Shown here piece by piece: positions 24,266 through 36,051 of a stretch of DNA of 64,000 nucleotides. Within the stretch, counting starts at the first letter, position 1. The number at the start of each line of letters is the position of its first letter. The notes beneath the pieces are model-generated. The model was not told where the DNA came from. It ran no database searches and saw nothing but the letters and a program-made list of their open reading frames with translations. The DNA is taken from positions 43,524,019 through 43,588,018 of the forward strand of contig CM049306.1 of the NCBI GenBank assembly GCA_026874595.1, read 5' to 3'. The position numbers and the translations under genes are program-made. The stretch is from Sipunculus nudus (taxonomy: Eukaryota > Annelida > Sipuncula > Golfingiida > Sipunculidae).

Positions 24266-26387
24266 ATGGAAGCTAAGAAAGGATTATTCCCGTTTTCCAT
24301 TGAAAACTTGCTGGCAGAGAAACATGAGCGACGACCTCTGACTGAACGGGCCCAGCTTCATACCCGGTCAGATCAAGCTCTGCAGTATCAGCCGGGAACG
24401 CATGAGGTGAGTTTTTGTTTTTAAATTTAACATCAATGAATAATTGTAACACTTATTTGTAACACGATTTTATTGCATTGCAGTGAACCTAATATAATGC
24501 TTTCCACGAATCTGCATGTGTACTCCATATAGGTTTTAAAACTTTCAAACAATAACTAAATGCATAATACGATTAATGTTTAAATGTACATATGTACATG
24601 TATGCATACAGCTACATTATGGAATATTCAGGTGATCAAATATTTTGAAAGTGGCGGGTGATTGGGTGAATAATTTTCTTTTAATTTTGCATGCATCATA
24701 TTTTTGGATATAGAAGTAAACGCCTCATGAAAGAAAACTGAGAAAATTGACGTTGACGTTTTTGTGTAAACTATTGCAAAAATCTTACGCTTAATTCTTA
24801 TCTATACAGGAGAGGAATTAAAAGCTTAATTGAGGTGGAACAACCTTATTAACGTCGCCATTTATGATTTTATGATCTATGATAAGGTCTGCTTTTAAAT
24901 GTAGAGATCTTTTTCTTTAAATAAGTATTTACATCAAAGGAGACTGGAGAGTTTGATAATAAACTTGGACAATGTAATTATTTTACCCGTGGTCTATTTA
25001 ACAAAAACACTTCGTTTGCATTGCCAATCAACTTCTGGCTAATTGATTTGAAACATCTGGTATAGGTGCTAATTGTTGTTTACACTGTAACGACCAAGCT
25101 ATATACAATGGTAAAAGAAAATGCCACTAATTGCATATCTGCTGACCATGTCAATCATAAAAGATCTTCATTGTGTGTTCAGCAGACCGAAGCCTCCGTC
25201 ACTCCCACGGGATATCCCCAGGTGGCGCCACAGCCGCGGGGTGTCAAGCGTCCCGGTCTTCCAGATTCCGAGGACAAAGAGAATGGAGAGACAGACTCCG
25301 ATCGCGCGTCCCCTGGTGTTACCTCTAGTGGTAAGTCCTTCTGTATTGATACTCAATATTACCAAAGAACATATTTTTATAAATATAATAAAACTTCATT
25401 GAGCGTAAACACGGCATGACCAAGTGTATTTTGTGGGCTATCTTAGCCCCCTTAAATCTTTTTGGTACAACTCCATGTCTCTGGTATCCATCCCGCATTC
25501 CAAGCATGATCAAGGTCATCCACTTAATGAGTGACCTTTTTTCGTTTGTGTATGACAAACTTTGATGAACTGCCATCTTTCTAGAGTGAGGATAAGCAAC
25601 CTCATCTCAGGTGCAAGCACTTATTATACTGAGCACAACTTATACGATCTCAAAATTTAGATGCCAGGACCGTGGAAGCTCCTCAATCTGTTTTCCCGCA
25701 TTTGCATATTATCTTAGTTTAAAAGGAAATGAAATACAACATCGCGGTGAGAACAAAATGAATCACGCTTTTTTATTGTTCATTAAAAAAGAGCACAACA
25801 TATAGAGAGGAGAATTTAACGAGTTTTATATTTTTATTTTGTTTCATTTTAGTTTCAGACACGTCGGCGATAGATATTCTCCATGAAAACAGTGCTCCAA
25901 GAAGAAAGAAAAAGGCGCGAACCTCGTTCTCAAACGACCAGTTGATGGAGCTTGAGAAGCGGTATCGTCTGCAGAAGTACGTGGGAGCAGACGACAGGTC
26001 GCGACTAGCAGACGAACTCGGGCTTAGCGACCAACAGGTACCAAATTCTAACATTTTATGTTTCATATATAAGCAAACCGTTAACAAATACATGTTAAAA
26101 ATTAAACCTTAAAAAATGGCTGTTGTAAAAATGAGTATATAAAGCTTCTGTGAATTTGTCCTCCCTTCAGGTTTGTAAAATTGAACTGCATAAAATTTAG
26201 CATTAACACAATGTACTTTAGAAGCACCATAGGGATGGAAGCACAACTTCTCCAACTTAAGCATATATATTAGATATTTTGGGTCATCAATCTTCACTTG
26301 TTTATTTCCTCTCTTTGAAACATGTAAAGCATGTATAAAATTTTGTGGCAGTGTAAGACTTGAATAAACATAACATATATAAACAAG

Positions 26388-26458
<71 letters not shown>

Positions 26459-26916
26459 TCTGCGTTTCAAACTGGAGTTAGTGTAATTATCTATATGAAA
26501 ATATTATGTTTTAGGTAAAAACATGGTTCCAGAACCGAAGAATGAAAGAGAAACGTCACTTCCGAGAAGTCGAGCAGTTGCAAGGAATCCCGTTTGGCGC
26601 CGGTATGCTACCAGTAGCGACATCTATGACGCCGGGCAGCTCCATTCAACAGACGACCATGCCGGTTCCCGTCACATCAGTCGCAGGTTCACTCATTGCG
26701 CCTTATGGATACCCACCATTTGGATCCGGTTTATCGCAGGATCCGCTTTCACGCTTGCAAGAGGCGACTTCAAAACACAACATACATGCTGGTTTTGTGT
26801 CTGCTCAGGCCGGACTATCGCAATTATTCCCCTTCCCAGCACCCGCCATGTTCAGTAACTTGTCTCGATTGCCGTGCCCACTCCCGATGCACCCAGCGAA
26901 ACCTGCAGCGTCTTGA
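24266..26916 (+). CDS. NKL-type (Bsx/Vent/Msxlx-like) homeobox transcription factor, four exons, 291 aa
   Basis: Coding exons are 24266-24406, 25183-25330, 25853-26037 and 26515-26916. All junctions are GT-AG, phases fit (0, 1, 0), and the 876 nt give 291 residues plus stop. Residues 115-174 are a canonical homeodomain: Arg5, Phe8, Leu16, Tyr20, Trp48, Phe49, Gln50, Asn51, Arg53, ending QVKTWFQNRRMKEKR. Lys46-Thr47 and RRMK are typical of the Bsx, Vent and Msxlx groups of ANTP-class NKL genes. The intron between homeodomain residues 44 and 45 is the common NKL position. Near the N-terminus (residues 7-17) LFPFSIENLLA resembles the eh1 motif that recruits Groucho/TLE, which suggests repression. 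The C-terminal ~115 residues are Pro/Met/Ser-rich. The first in-frame ATG of exon 1 is used. Exon 2 begins at a tandem CAGCAG acceptor, so one Gln may be optional. The exact family is unresolved; Bsx-like is my first choice. Confidence 0.9.
26390..26461 (+). repeat. (CT)n tract in the last intron of the second homeobox gene
   Basis: About 70 bases of CT dinucleotide ending 53 bases before the exon 4 acceptor at 26513-26514. It may act as, or extend, the polypyrimidine tract. Confidence 0.9.
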
Positions 26917-27041
26917 TGACGTAACCGACACATCATACCACTGTACATATTTGTTACGAGATGATGCTAAAAATACCACTGTCAACAAGTTATTTCAAAT
27001 AATATAATGTTTATTTTGTTATACATCAATTATAAACTGTT

Positions 27042-27047
27042 AATAAA
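27042..27047 (+). terminator. Poly(A) signal of the second homeobox gene
   Basis: AATAAA 126 bases after the stop codon. It is the first canonical signal on this strand downstream of the gene. Confidence 0.6.
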
Positions 27048-27059
27048 ATACCTAAACGT

Positions 27060-28263
27060 GTGAATTGGACATTATATGCCTGCCCGACGCGGGCATTATT
27101 TTTGTTGCTTCTGTGTGTGTGCGTGTTTCGATTTGTGTGCATGTGTACCCGAGAGATATCTTATGAATATTTGCATGGATCTAGATGAAATATTACAGTT
27201 ATCTGTCACGTGGATACCCAGAAGTTATCAAATTTGGCGACAAATCCATTTAAAAATTGAAAGTTTGAAAAATGTTAATGTTTTATTTCATATCCATTAT
27301 CATTGTTTATCCTTAACAACAGAGAGCTATAGGCAAGTACAGAGTGCATAATGGAAACGTTAGTAGAAACGATAGACAATAACTTCAATAATATTAATTC
27401 TGCCTGTAATTTGTTAATATTGTATGTATTCTTTATGAATAATAACAACCTTTATCGTATATATTATCGACGCAATGCCTCAGCTTGGCTATGCACATTC
27501 AGGTTCATCTCTTACTCTTAGTGTCAGAATCAGGTGCAAGATGGCAGCAGAAGACGATCTGCAAACTTATTTCCTTTGGCCAAAAACAATCCTGCTGGAT
27601 GTTTCATCACTCGGGTCAACATCAAAACTTTATCGCATGTTCCCAACATTTTAATCTACGTCCATTCAGATTGCAATTTGAACCTATTTCAGGACACGTC
27701 AGTGGCATATTTTTGGTGCCACATTGTTTTTAGTTACATGTGGACAATCGAAACGATTGTGCTATGATATAAGTTTTACAAAGAACAGTTCTAAGTGCGT
27801 GTAGTTACTATATACATGTACACTGGTGTGTATGACATCGTTCCCTTGGTTACACCCTATTAGCCACCGACGTGTCGCTGAGCCATACTAATTATAAATT
27901 AGAAAACATGTAAATGTTTGCATTGGCACAAAACCACACGGCTCATTGCATGTAACGTTTGTCGGGCTTTTCTTGAATGTTAAAATAATCATTCAATTAA
28001 TGACAAAATTTTACTTGCCATATTTGAATTTTTTCTTGCTTGGGATACCATTTTAAACCGGGGGCGGATCCAGGATTTTAGAAAAGGATTGGTCTAACCC
28101 AGGAGGACTTATGACAAAGCCTAAAACAGGTCCCCAGGTCCGGGAAAAGGCGGGGGGGGGGGGGGGTCCCGACCGCAAGAATTGGTCTGAATGGAGCATG
28201 ACCCCCTGGATGGCCTCTGCGGCCCCCTCCGGCGATATTGCAATCTAAAAATGATGAAAATAT

Positions 28264-28327
<64 letters not shown>

Positions 28328-30600
28328 TTTATTTATTTAAAGTCACTCAAGCAAGACTGAAGGGAATACGATACTCTGCTGTCATTCTGACTGATCTCCA
28401 AAAATAACTGGACCGCATCCAATAAAAATCTCGAATTCACAATGTTATAAAGCATCAGTTTATTTATCCTTTTTTCCATACATATAGACAATAAAATAAC
28501 TGCGACTTTGTTTTATAATAATTCCAAATTGTGTATATTCGCCTATAAGTATTACTTTTTTATACACGAAACTATATACAACTATATTGGGGTCAGAATC
28601 ACCAACGTTTCATTTATCATGAACGATTTACAGCGCCCAATATATATCACCAACAGCTAAAAGCAACTGGGTTTACGAACGTAAATCAAATTGCTGTTAA
28701 CAGCTTAGTACCAACTGTATTGTAAAACACGTGGCCCACTTGCCACAGCGTGCAGCAGTATTTGAAGCCAGAATGCGGCTTATCTTGTTTTCGTACTGAA
28801 GACCGGATAGAAGTCTCCCAAGTTGACTGTGGGGTGGAAATGTTTTAATTAGTACACATAGTGACTTGGATAATGAATTATTAATAATTAACTGGGAACA
28901 GAATATTCTGCATGTGTACAGACAGGATTATAAAGATTTACTGCATGATCTGAAATTTCAGGGCCGTATGCCTATATGAGTATCATATTATATATTATTA
29001 TATAACATATATGATATGTGCCCGTCGGATGAGCAGCCAGGGAAAGGGAATACAATGTACTTGCGAAGGTCATATCTATAGTTCGGAGCTGTTTATCTAA
29101 AATACATGTAAAATACTCTAAAATAAAAAAAGTGTACGTGGCACCACAAAACTATCCAAAGTCACTTAGCATGCTAAATTTCAGGACAGTCCATGAACCC
29201 TCTGAGGAGAAACTGATACAACTCATTTAATTTTAGTCTATATAATTCTTTTAAATTTGCTTGGAAAATCCATGTATGGGCAAAACTAGTCTAAAAATCT
29301 CTGATTTTCACGGTTAACTTCTCCAAGATCGATATATATAGCAAATTTAATGGATATCCATGCTCAGGCCATTGCTGAAAACTAACTAATGGTATTTATA
29401 GGGAGTGTAAATTACTAATATGTCAAAATCTAATACGCATGAAAACTTCATGACTGTCCATGCATTAACTTTTTAGATATTGGAGTTGTTTTAAAATCTT
29501 TCTCAAAATGAACCAGTCGGATTGACATTTAAACAATTAAAGTGACCTTTCTGTAGAATAGGATAAGCCGACTCTGTTCATACATAGGCTGCTGCTAAAA
29601 TGTCTAAATGTGTAGACAAGACACATTTAAATTTACAAATAAAAATGTATTCATCAACCTTGAATACTAAGACTTTCATTGAGCTCAGAATCATGTTTAA
29701 GTCCCAAAGGGATTTCCCTTGATTTAAATCTGAAGTTCTAGGTCAAATGACTTCGACTGGCCATGTGAATAGATGGCTGGACAGAAGGCCATCGCTATAG
29801 CTTTGATGACTTTCAGTTTTACCTTAAATTTTACATAATTGCTGTCAATAGGCAGTAGATTAAAAAAAACAGGTAAACGTGTTCAAATATTAAACAATTG
29901 GCACCATTAAAAGTTAGCAGTTAACAATAATCCCACGAGGTATCAGGACAACCCATGGACACACTGCTGAGAAAATGACACAAACTGTTGTAATATGCCT
30001 TAAGAAAAAAAATGTAAATAATGATATAAATGTAGATGGCACAATAAATCATTCTAATCAATCACCGATAAAACTATCTTCGATCAATAAATATCCTAGT
30101 TTCAGGACAATGACAGAATCCAAACTCAGGCATTCAAGCGATTGCTGTGATGGGCAAATATAAGATACTTCTACTTTTGTGTGAATAATGAATGGATTAT
30201 AACGGAGGCATTAGTTTTGATATAAGCAAAGCTAAGCAAAGTAAAGATCTAGGTATGAACTTTTGAGATACCGGCCCATCAGGTTTCACATGAAAATATT
30301 ACTATTATTACTGAACAAATGGATGGGTTTATTTAAGTTGCAGGTGCCAAGGAGATTTCTTCGAGTCCCCGGGTGAACAAAGTTGGAATTGCCCTATTAT
30401 CGGACAACCGGACGGCTAGACACGCACGGATTTACAGTGTGATAGCTATAGACCAGATAACTTTCACTTAGCTGAACTAAAATATGCGCAATAGAACTAA
30501 CATTTTTCAATCTGGTAAGAACAAATCACTTAATAATACATGAAAGCTAACGGAAGTTGTTGCTAGATGCTTTACTCATTAATATTAGAATCGTTTATGT
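27060..30600. other. Intergenic DNA with degenerate interspersed repeats
   Basis: No gene supported. It holds a poly-G run at 28150-28166 next to CGGATCCAGGATTTTAG (a degenerate repeat also glimpsed near 43115) and an (AT)n tract at 28269-28325. Positions about 29150-30480 read as a decayed element: phrases such as TTCAGGACAGTCCATG recur in altered form, and its right end (30440-30477, ..ATAGCTATAGACC..TTAGCTGAACTAAAA) resembles the right end of the element at 59461-62074. Confidence 0.4.
28269..28325. repeat. (AT)n microsatellite
   Basis: About 28 TA dinucleotides. Confidence 0.95.
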
Positions 30601-33600
30601 TTATGTTGTTTGAACAAACCATCTCTCCAGTTGCTTGTATTTTTGTTGCAACCAGTCGATGTTTCGTTGAATTGACGAAGGGGCGTTGTTCGAACCAGGG
30701 AGAGTCTCATTCTTTGGGATAACCCCAAGGAAACACTTCATTTCCCGAAGCTGCACATCTGTACTCATCGTGTTGGCGTATGCTGTCAAGTCTCGGCCTG
30801 TATTACCAGATCCCAGAATCTTAACATATGTCCTCCAGTTCTGTCTAAACCATAACCAACCAAAGTGGTAACCGACCCTGTTACCTGTTAGCGAGACCAC
30901 TGCTCTTCTGAACATGTATTGTTCATTCTTTGGAGGGTCCAGACTCATCTGTAACAGTTTATAGATCAAACCTACGTCTCGAGTGCATGCAAGTGCGTCC
31001 ACTATCATATTAAACTCCTCTGAAGACGCATTATTGAGAAGATATTGGCTCAAAAAGTGCCATCGACTTCGGCTTCCTCTGCGTATGGCTGCACACATAG
31101 CCACGCTCCTTATGTCTGGGTGGAATGGGAGTGACTGTGGATTTGACATCCAATCGTGAAAGTCTCTGCCAACGTCAGCAATACATTCTTCTAACTCTGC
31201 TTCACAAGCATTATTTGTTACGAGAGATTTTTTCAACTGTTTATCCATCAAATGCGGTGGTCCTTCGTACCGGTTCACTGCAAGATAAGACTTACGGATG
31301 AATCTTCTTATAAAGTTCTGGAAATCATCAAAAAGAGGCGTCAAGATAAGTTTTTTACCTATGGGGTACAGTACTTTATCTATAGTAGCCAGAACCACAT
31401 AGTCCTCTTCTCGCGGGATGTACCTCAGCAGCGAAAGTAAAGTGTTAAATTGTAACATGCCTTCTTCCACTAACACCGCGGCATCGTTGATCAGTTGCGC
31501 TCGGTTGTACACTGGGATAACCCGATGGTCCACCTGAAGCTGTCTGGAGAGCTGCATCCAAGAGGTTTGGTCATAATTCACTCTGTAATACCCTGACTGG
31601 TTAATATTTAACAAGTACCACAAAGCCTGTCCATTCAGGTTGTTGAGAACCATGTAATCGTTGGTCATCCAGGTAAACTTCCCGTCCCAACTGGTGTTGA
31701 TGCTATTAACGAAGGATAGTGGGATATTCCATTTCTCTCTTGGCGAGGGTGAGTTTATTTTGTTTTCCGTAATGAAACGTTCTTGTTTTAACACTAAGGT
31801 TCGGTTTCCAGGGCTCCATGTAGCATGCACTACGGGATATCCCGGTTGCATGATCCACGGTGTCATAAGATGAGACAAGTCGAGGCCCAGTCCAGTCTTA
31901 TTGGCTTCAATTTGGAAGGCATCGATTAAATCCATTCTGGTGACAGTGCCAAAGGCATGTAATCTAAGCAAGTTCTGCAAGGCTTGCCGAAAGAAGTTGT
32001 CTCCCAACAGGTAGTTCATCATTCGATAAAACGCTGCACCTTTATGATATGGAATTGAAGTAAACATTCCTTCTATTTCCGCAGAATTGTAAACATTTGG
32101 TACATGAAGCGGTTTGGTGTCACTCCGGGAGTCTCTGACCATTATAGCATGGATCCCTCGGCTCGGATGAACCAAAAACAGACCTTCAGCGTCAACAGCC
32201 GGATACATTAACTTAAAGATTTTAATTTGCAAATAAGTTGCAAGCCCTTCCTTTATCCACAGATCGGACCACCACCGCATGGTTACCAGATTTCCAAACC
32301 ATTGATGTGCTAGTTCGTGGATATGGATGTTGACACTCTGCTGATACACAGAGGTTTTTGTTTTATCGACCTGGTGGGATAGCAAGTAGCTTAAAATGTT
32401 AATCAACCCCCAGTTCTCAGTTCCGGTGAAAAAGTGATTGATGCTGACGATATCCAGTTTTGACATCTGGTAGGGATGATCAAGATAGCTTATAAGCGTC
32501 TCAAATCCCTTCTTATAAATGTCTAAATATATATTTGCACTACTGAGCATATCATGTGGGGTCCATATGCGGATAGGTATTCTTGTATTTGTACTTGCAG
32601 TAATGCTTGTATAATTACCGACGAAAATGTTAAGCAAATATGTGCTCATTTTTGCGGTTATATTATACGTATCAGCGAGCCAACCGTTTTCCTTTGTTTC
32701 AGTTTTAAGTAAAACTTCATTAGACAGGGAAACCAATGGAAGTTTCCGCAGGATTGTAACCGCAAATGTCGCTTTGTATTTGGGTTCATCGAAGCACGGG
32801 AACATCATTCTAGCATACGTTCCTTCAAATAATGAAGCGACAGCGTAGTGCTTAGTTCCATTCTTAGTATTATGAACATCATAAAACAAACCGAAGTGAT
32901 CGTTGTTGAGTTTACCTGTAAATTCAAGTTGCACATTATATCTTTTTCCAACTGGCAGAGTATGAGCGAGATAAAGGTGTAGAAATTCTTTTGCCTTTTC
33001 TACTTTCACACTTGTAACTGGTACAGCTTTTCTGTCCAGCAGATTTGTCACGACTAATTTACTAGGTGGAACTGTTAATCTTAGCATGTGCAAGGTGATG
33101 ACGTTTGTGTTTGCTTTCACGTGTACTCGGATATTCACGGATCCATCAAACGAATGATTCTTAGGGTTTGAACTGTATATATCTGGGGCTATGTGAAGAT
33201 CATAATGTTCTGGTACAAGAGATCCGGATAACATCAGGTCACTTCCTACAGGAGGTTTTGTCGGGAATAATTGTGGAGACGTTGGGGGTGGGGGTGTGCT
33301 GCTTGTGCTTGTGGTCACCCGTGCAGTTGTTTTCTTCCCGGACCCACCAGGCTTAGTTGGGTCACATGTACCAGTCGTCAAAGAGATGTCATCAAGGGCA
33401 ACATCTCCCTGATAGTCTTTCCCTATAATCCCAACAAACTGTAGCTCTGTAATGTCAGAGATAATCATTATTACCCCCTGTCGCCAGATGTCGCCCTGGG
33501 AGCCTGATATACTGAAGAGTGTTCGTTTTCCAGAGCCAGATAATCCTTCAATGACCAGACTTCCCACATGGTCACCCATCATGTGATACCAGAAGCGAAG

Positions 33601-34470
33601 ACACTTTTTATCAGCGTGCATGTTGATCCTCATGATCAGCCTGGCCTCCTGTCCGACTCTTCGGGGACTAGACGCTTCAATATACATGAAGTATCCGGAA
33701 CCTGTGGTATGGTCAGCCTTCGGACCTGTGTTTCCACTTGGTGTGGCACGATTCAGCCGAGTCCAATCAAAATCGTCTGATGCAGACTGGATGATATAAC
33801 CAGAGCATGAATCTTTGTCAAAGTTACAATCTATTAGAATAGTTTCATATATTTCACATGCATCTTTTGTGATCAAGATGTCATCGATTGCAATATCACC
33901 GGTGTAACCCGCACCGACGACCCCGGTAAACTCAACATTTTGTACTCCCACAGGTAATACACTACCGGCTTTTATCCAGTTTGGTCCTTGATTTCCTGAG
34001 ATTCTCATCAGCTCAGTTATATTGTTGTGAGAACGCACAGAGACCACCAGGGTACCCATATCCCTTCCAGACATATGATACCAAAAACTGAGACAGAATG
34101 GGCTGGTCGAGGCGGGTAGTGCAGGTGTGTAGGCTTGGGCCTTGTCGCCCGGTCTTCGTGGGGAAGAAGACTCGATATAAAAGTAAAACCTGTTACCGGT
34201 AGTGTGATCTCCTGAAGGGCCTGTTCCGGAGCTTGGTGTTTTTCCATGGTGGCGTGTCCAGTCAAATTGATCTGTTCTCGCCTGATTCAGACATGGGCTC
34301 TCTTCAAAACTGCACTTATAAATGAGTGAGGCTTGTCCACCCGATTTAGGCTGTCCATGACCCGTCCCAATGGCTAGCAAAAATATTACTAGACAGCGGG
34401 GTAAACTCAATGTTCTCCACCTGGGCATATTGCTCTCAGTCCCGACGCATTTATGGCTTGTAATGACCAT
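30601..34470 (-). CDS. Secreted MAM-MAM-M1 zinc aminopeptidase, intronless, 1289 aa
   Basis: A single open frame. A signal peptide is likely (hydrophobic residues 25-37); Met15 at 34428 gives a more typical signal peptide and may be the true start. Two MAM domains follow (about 53-205 with Cys53, 60, 126, 205; about 215-369 with Cys215, 222, 290, 369), then a Thr/Pro-rich linker (370-408) and a full M1 metallopeptidase unit to the C-terminus. The zinc site is His718-Glu-Leu-Ala-His722 with Glu741, correct HExxH-x18-E spacing; Tyr808 fits the catalytic tyrosine. The exopeptidase motif GAMEN is altered to TGTEN (682-686), keeping the Glu-Asn pair that binds the substrate amino terminus. M1 enzymes remove N-terminal residues from peptides. 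MAM domains mediate adhesion or oligomerisation. No membrane segment follows the signal peptide, so the product is probably extracellular. The lack of introns in 3.9 kb suggests a retrocopy or intron loss. There are no internal stops, so it is probably active. Confidence 0.93.
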   Translation of the reverse strand: MVITSHKCVGTESNMPRWRTLSLPRCLVIFLLAIGTGHGQPKSGGQASLIYKCSFEESPCLNQARTDQFDWTRHHGKTPSSGTGPSGDHTTGNRFYFYIESSSPRRPGDKAQAYTPALPASTSPFCLSFWYHMSGRDMGTLVVSVRSHNNITELMRISGNQGPNWIKAGSVLPVGVQNVEFTGVVGAGYTGDIAIDDILITKDACEIYETILIDCNFDKDSCSGYIIQSASDDFDWTRLNRATPSGNTGPKADHTTGSGYFMYIEASSPRRVGQEARLIMRINMHADKKCLRFWYHMMGDHVGSLVIEGLSGSGKRTLFSISGSQGDIWRQGVIMIISDITELQFVGIIGKDYQGDVALDDISLTTGTCDPTKPGGSGKKTTARVTTSTSSTPPPPTSPQLFPTKPPVGSDLMLSGSLVPEHYDLHIAPDIYSSNPKNHSFDGSVNIRVHVKANTNVITLHMLRLTVPPSKLVVTNLLDRKAVPVTSVKVEKAKEFLHLYLAHTLPVGKRYNVQLEFTGKLNNDHFGLFYDVHNTKNGTKHYAVASLFEGTYARMMFPCFDEPKYKATFAVTILRKLPLVSLSNEVLLKTETKENGWLADTYNITAKMSTYLLNIFVGNYTSITASTNTRIPIRIWTPHDMLSSANIYLDIYKKGFETLISYLDHPYQMSKLDIVSINHFFTGTENWGLINILSYLLSHQVDKTKTSVYQQSVNIHIHELAHQWFGNLVTMRWWSDLWIKEGLATYLQIKIFKLMYPAVDAEGLFLVHPSRGIHAIMVRDSRSDTKPLHVPNVYNSAEIEGMFTSIPYHKGAAFYRMMNYLLGDNFFRQALQNLLRLHAFGTVTRMDLIDAFQIEANKTGLGLDLSHLMTPWIMQPGYPVVHATWSPGNRTLVLKQERFITENKINSPSPREKWNIPLSFVNSINTSWDGKFTWMTNDYMVLNNLNGQALWYLLNINQSGYYRVNYDQTSWMQLSRQLQVDHRVIPVYNRAQLINDAAVLVEEGMLQFNTLLSLLRYIPREEDYVVLATIDKVLYPIGKKLILTPLFDDFQNFIRRFIRKSYLAVNRYEGPPHLMDKQLKKSLVTNNACEAELEECIADVGRDFHDWMSNPQSLPFHPDIRSVAMCAAIRRGSRSRWHFLSQYLLNNASSEEFNMIVDALACTRDVGLIYKLLQMSLDPPKNEQYMFRRAVVSLTGNRVGYHFGWLWFRQNWRTYVKILGSGNTGRDLTAYANTMSTDVQLREMKCFLGVIPKNETLPGSNNAPSSIQRNIDWLQQKYKQLERWFVQTT

Positions 34471-34527
34471 AGTCTATAGCATACTATGAGTGTTTCGGTA
34501 ATACTCAAAGTGAAACCGTCTACCACG

Positions 34528-34552
34528 TATTATAACATCATGCATGACGTCA
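34528..34552 (-). promoter_or_regulatory. CRE and TATA-like element upstream of the MAM-M1 peptidase
   Basis: TGACGTCA at 34545-34552 is a perfect cAMP-response/CREB-ATF palindrome. On the minus strand TATAATA at 34528-34534 follows it and could place transcription start near 34500, just ahead of the start codon at 34470 (or 34428). Confidence 0.45.
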
Positions 34553-34559
34553 TAATTGA

Positions 34560-35476
34560 ATAATCAGAGCACATCAGGTGTTAATTTTGGGAATCAGTCC
34601 AGTTTTTATGGTATGAATCTTCAAATGAAATGATCGATTGTTCTTTGCTAGATTTTTGTACCTCTTCTTGTGATGTGTTAGGTCCTGTGACAAATAAATG
34701 TTAAATGACATATTATGAATACATTTGCACATCAATGAACAGTAAACGCACAATAGGCTATAATAACATAAGGAAACGGATACCTTGAACCGCTGTTGAT
34801 GAATCGTGACTTGAGTGTAGCAATACATAAGTCGTCCCAACCGGAGTAAAAGGGCGTACAATATAACAGTACATGTACATAGAAATTGACATATGCTGCG
34901 GTTAAATTAGATATGGCCTGATTATTATTGCCACATTAGAGGAGCTATAAGAAACGTCAAGATGTAGTCGAATGAACTCATGTCCAGGCACCGTGTGTGA
35001 CAACCCTTGTTAAAACATATTCATTTCCTCTGGATTGTGCAAATATCACTCGTGATTCATATAAATACTCTCTAAGCATACTGTGATTGGCTTAATATTC
35101 GGGGGTTTAAACTTTCGCGATGTTCGCCTTTTCAGGGTTTCGCGAGGGTTCCATTTCGCGATCTCGCAATACAAAACAACAGTACACTAAGCATAATAAT
35201 ATTATGTGAATTAATTATATAAAATTTTATATGAACAAACTATTATTAACAAAAAAAAATTATTTTCGTTAATGGAAGACAACTGGAAAGACCGGATATC
35301 ATTTAAAATATCAATCTGTGAATGTACTCGATAATTATCTAAAATGTCAATAACTAGCTTTGCCTTCAAGATGGGACCTTTTATTCACGAAGGATATATT
35401 TTCGCGAATTTGAAACCCACAGTACATATGCAATGGTGCAATTTATGCAAATTCATCGTGAATGTTTATGCCATGA
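34560..35476. other. AT-rich intergenic DNA
   Basis: No gene or repeat that I can support between the peptidase promoter and the AT microsatellite. Confidence 0.4.
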
Positions 35477-35478
35477 TA

Positions 35479-35526
35479 ATATATATATATATATATACAT
35501 GTATATATTAATATATAAAAACAATG

Positions 35527-35594
<68 letters not shown>

Positions 35595-35599
35595 TATAA
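35479..35599. repeat. (AT)n tract abutting a transposon end
   Basis: Interrupted TA dinucleotides ending directly before the left inverted repeat of the pogo/Tigger-type element. TA is the insertion target of that superfamily. Confidence 0.9.
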
Positions 35600-35600
35600 A

Positions 35601-35987
35601 CAGTGAAACCGCATTGTGTCGAACTCCCGAATGTCGAATTCCCGCTTGTGTCGAAGTCGAATGTGGAGTCCCTGCAAAGGACATTAAAACCATATTAATT
35701 TAACTTCTTTTGTGTGGAACTCGGATGTGTCGAAAAACGGATGTGTCGAGGTGTTTTGTTGGTCCCGAGCTAGTATTTGTATCGCTTAACTCGAAGTCAT
35801 GTCGCTTGACTGCTTGGATAACAGTTGTGCATGGTCCGTCATTTGCGACTGCATGGGCCGTGAGGACCATTTATTCGTTATTAATACAGGCAAGGTTTTT
35901 ACTCATCAAGCGCGATGGCTCTGACGCTCGACTCGAGGTTCATGCCGCTTGTTTGAATAACAGCTGTGCACGCTCCATCATTCATAC

Positions 35988-36051
<64 letters not shown>

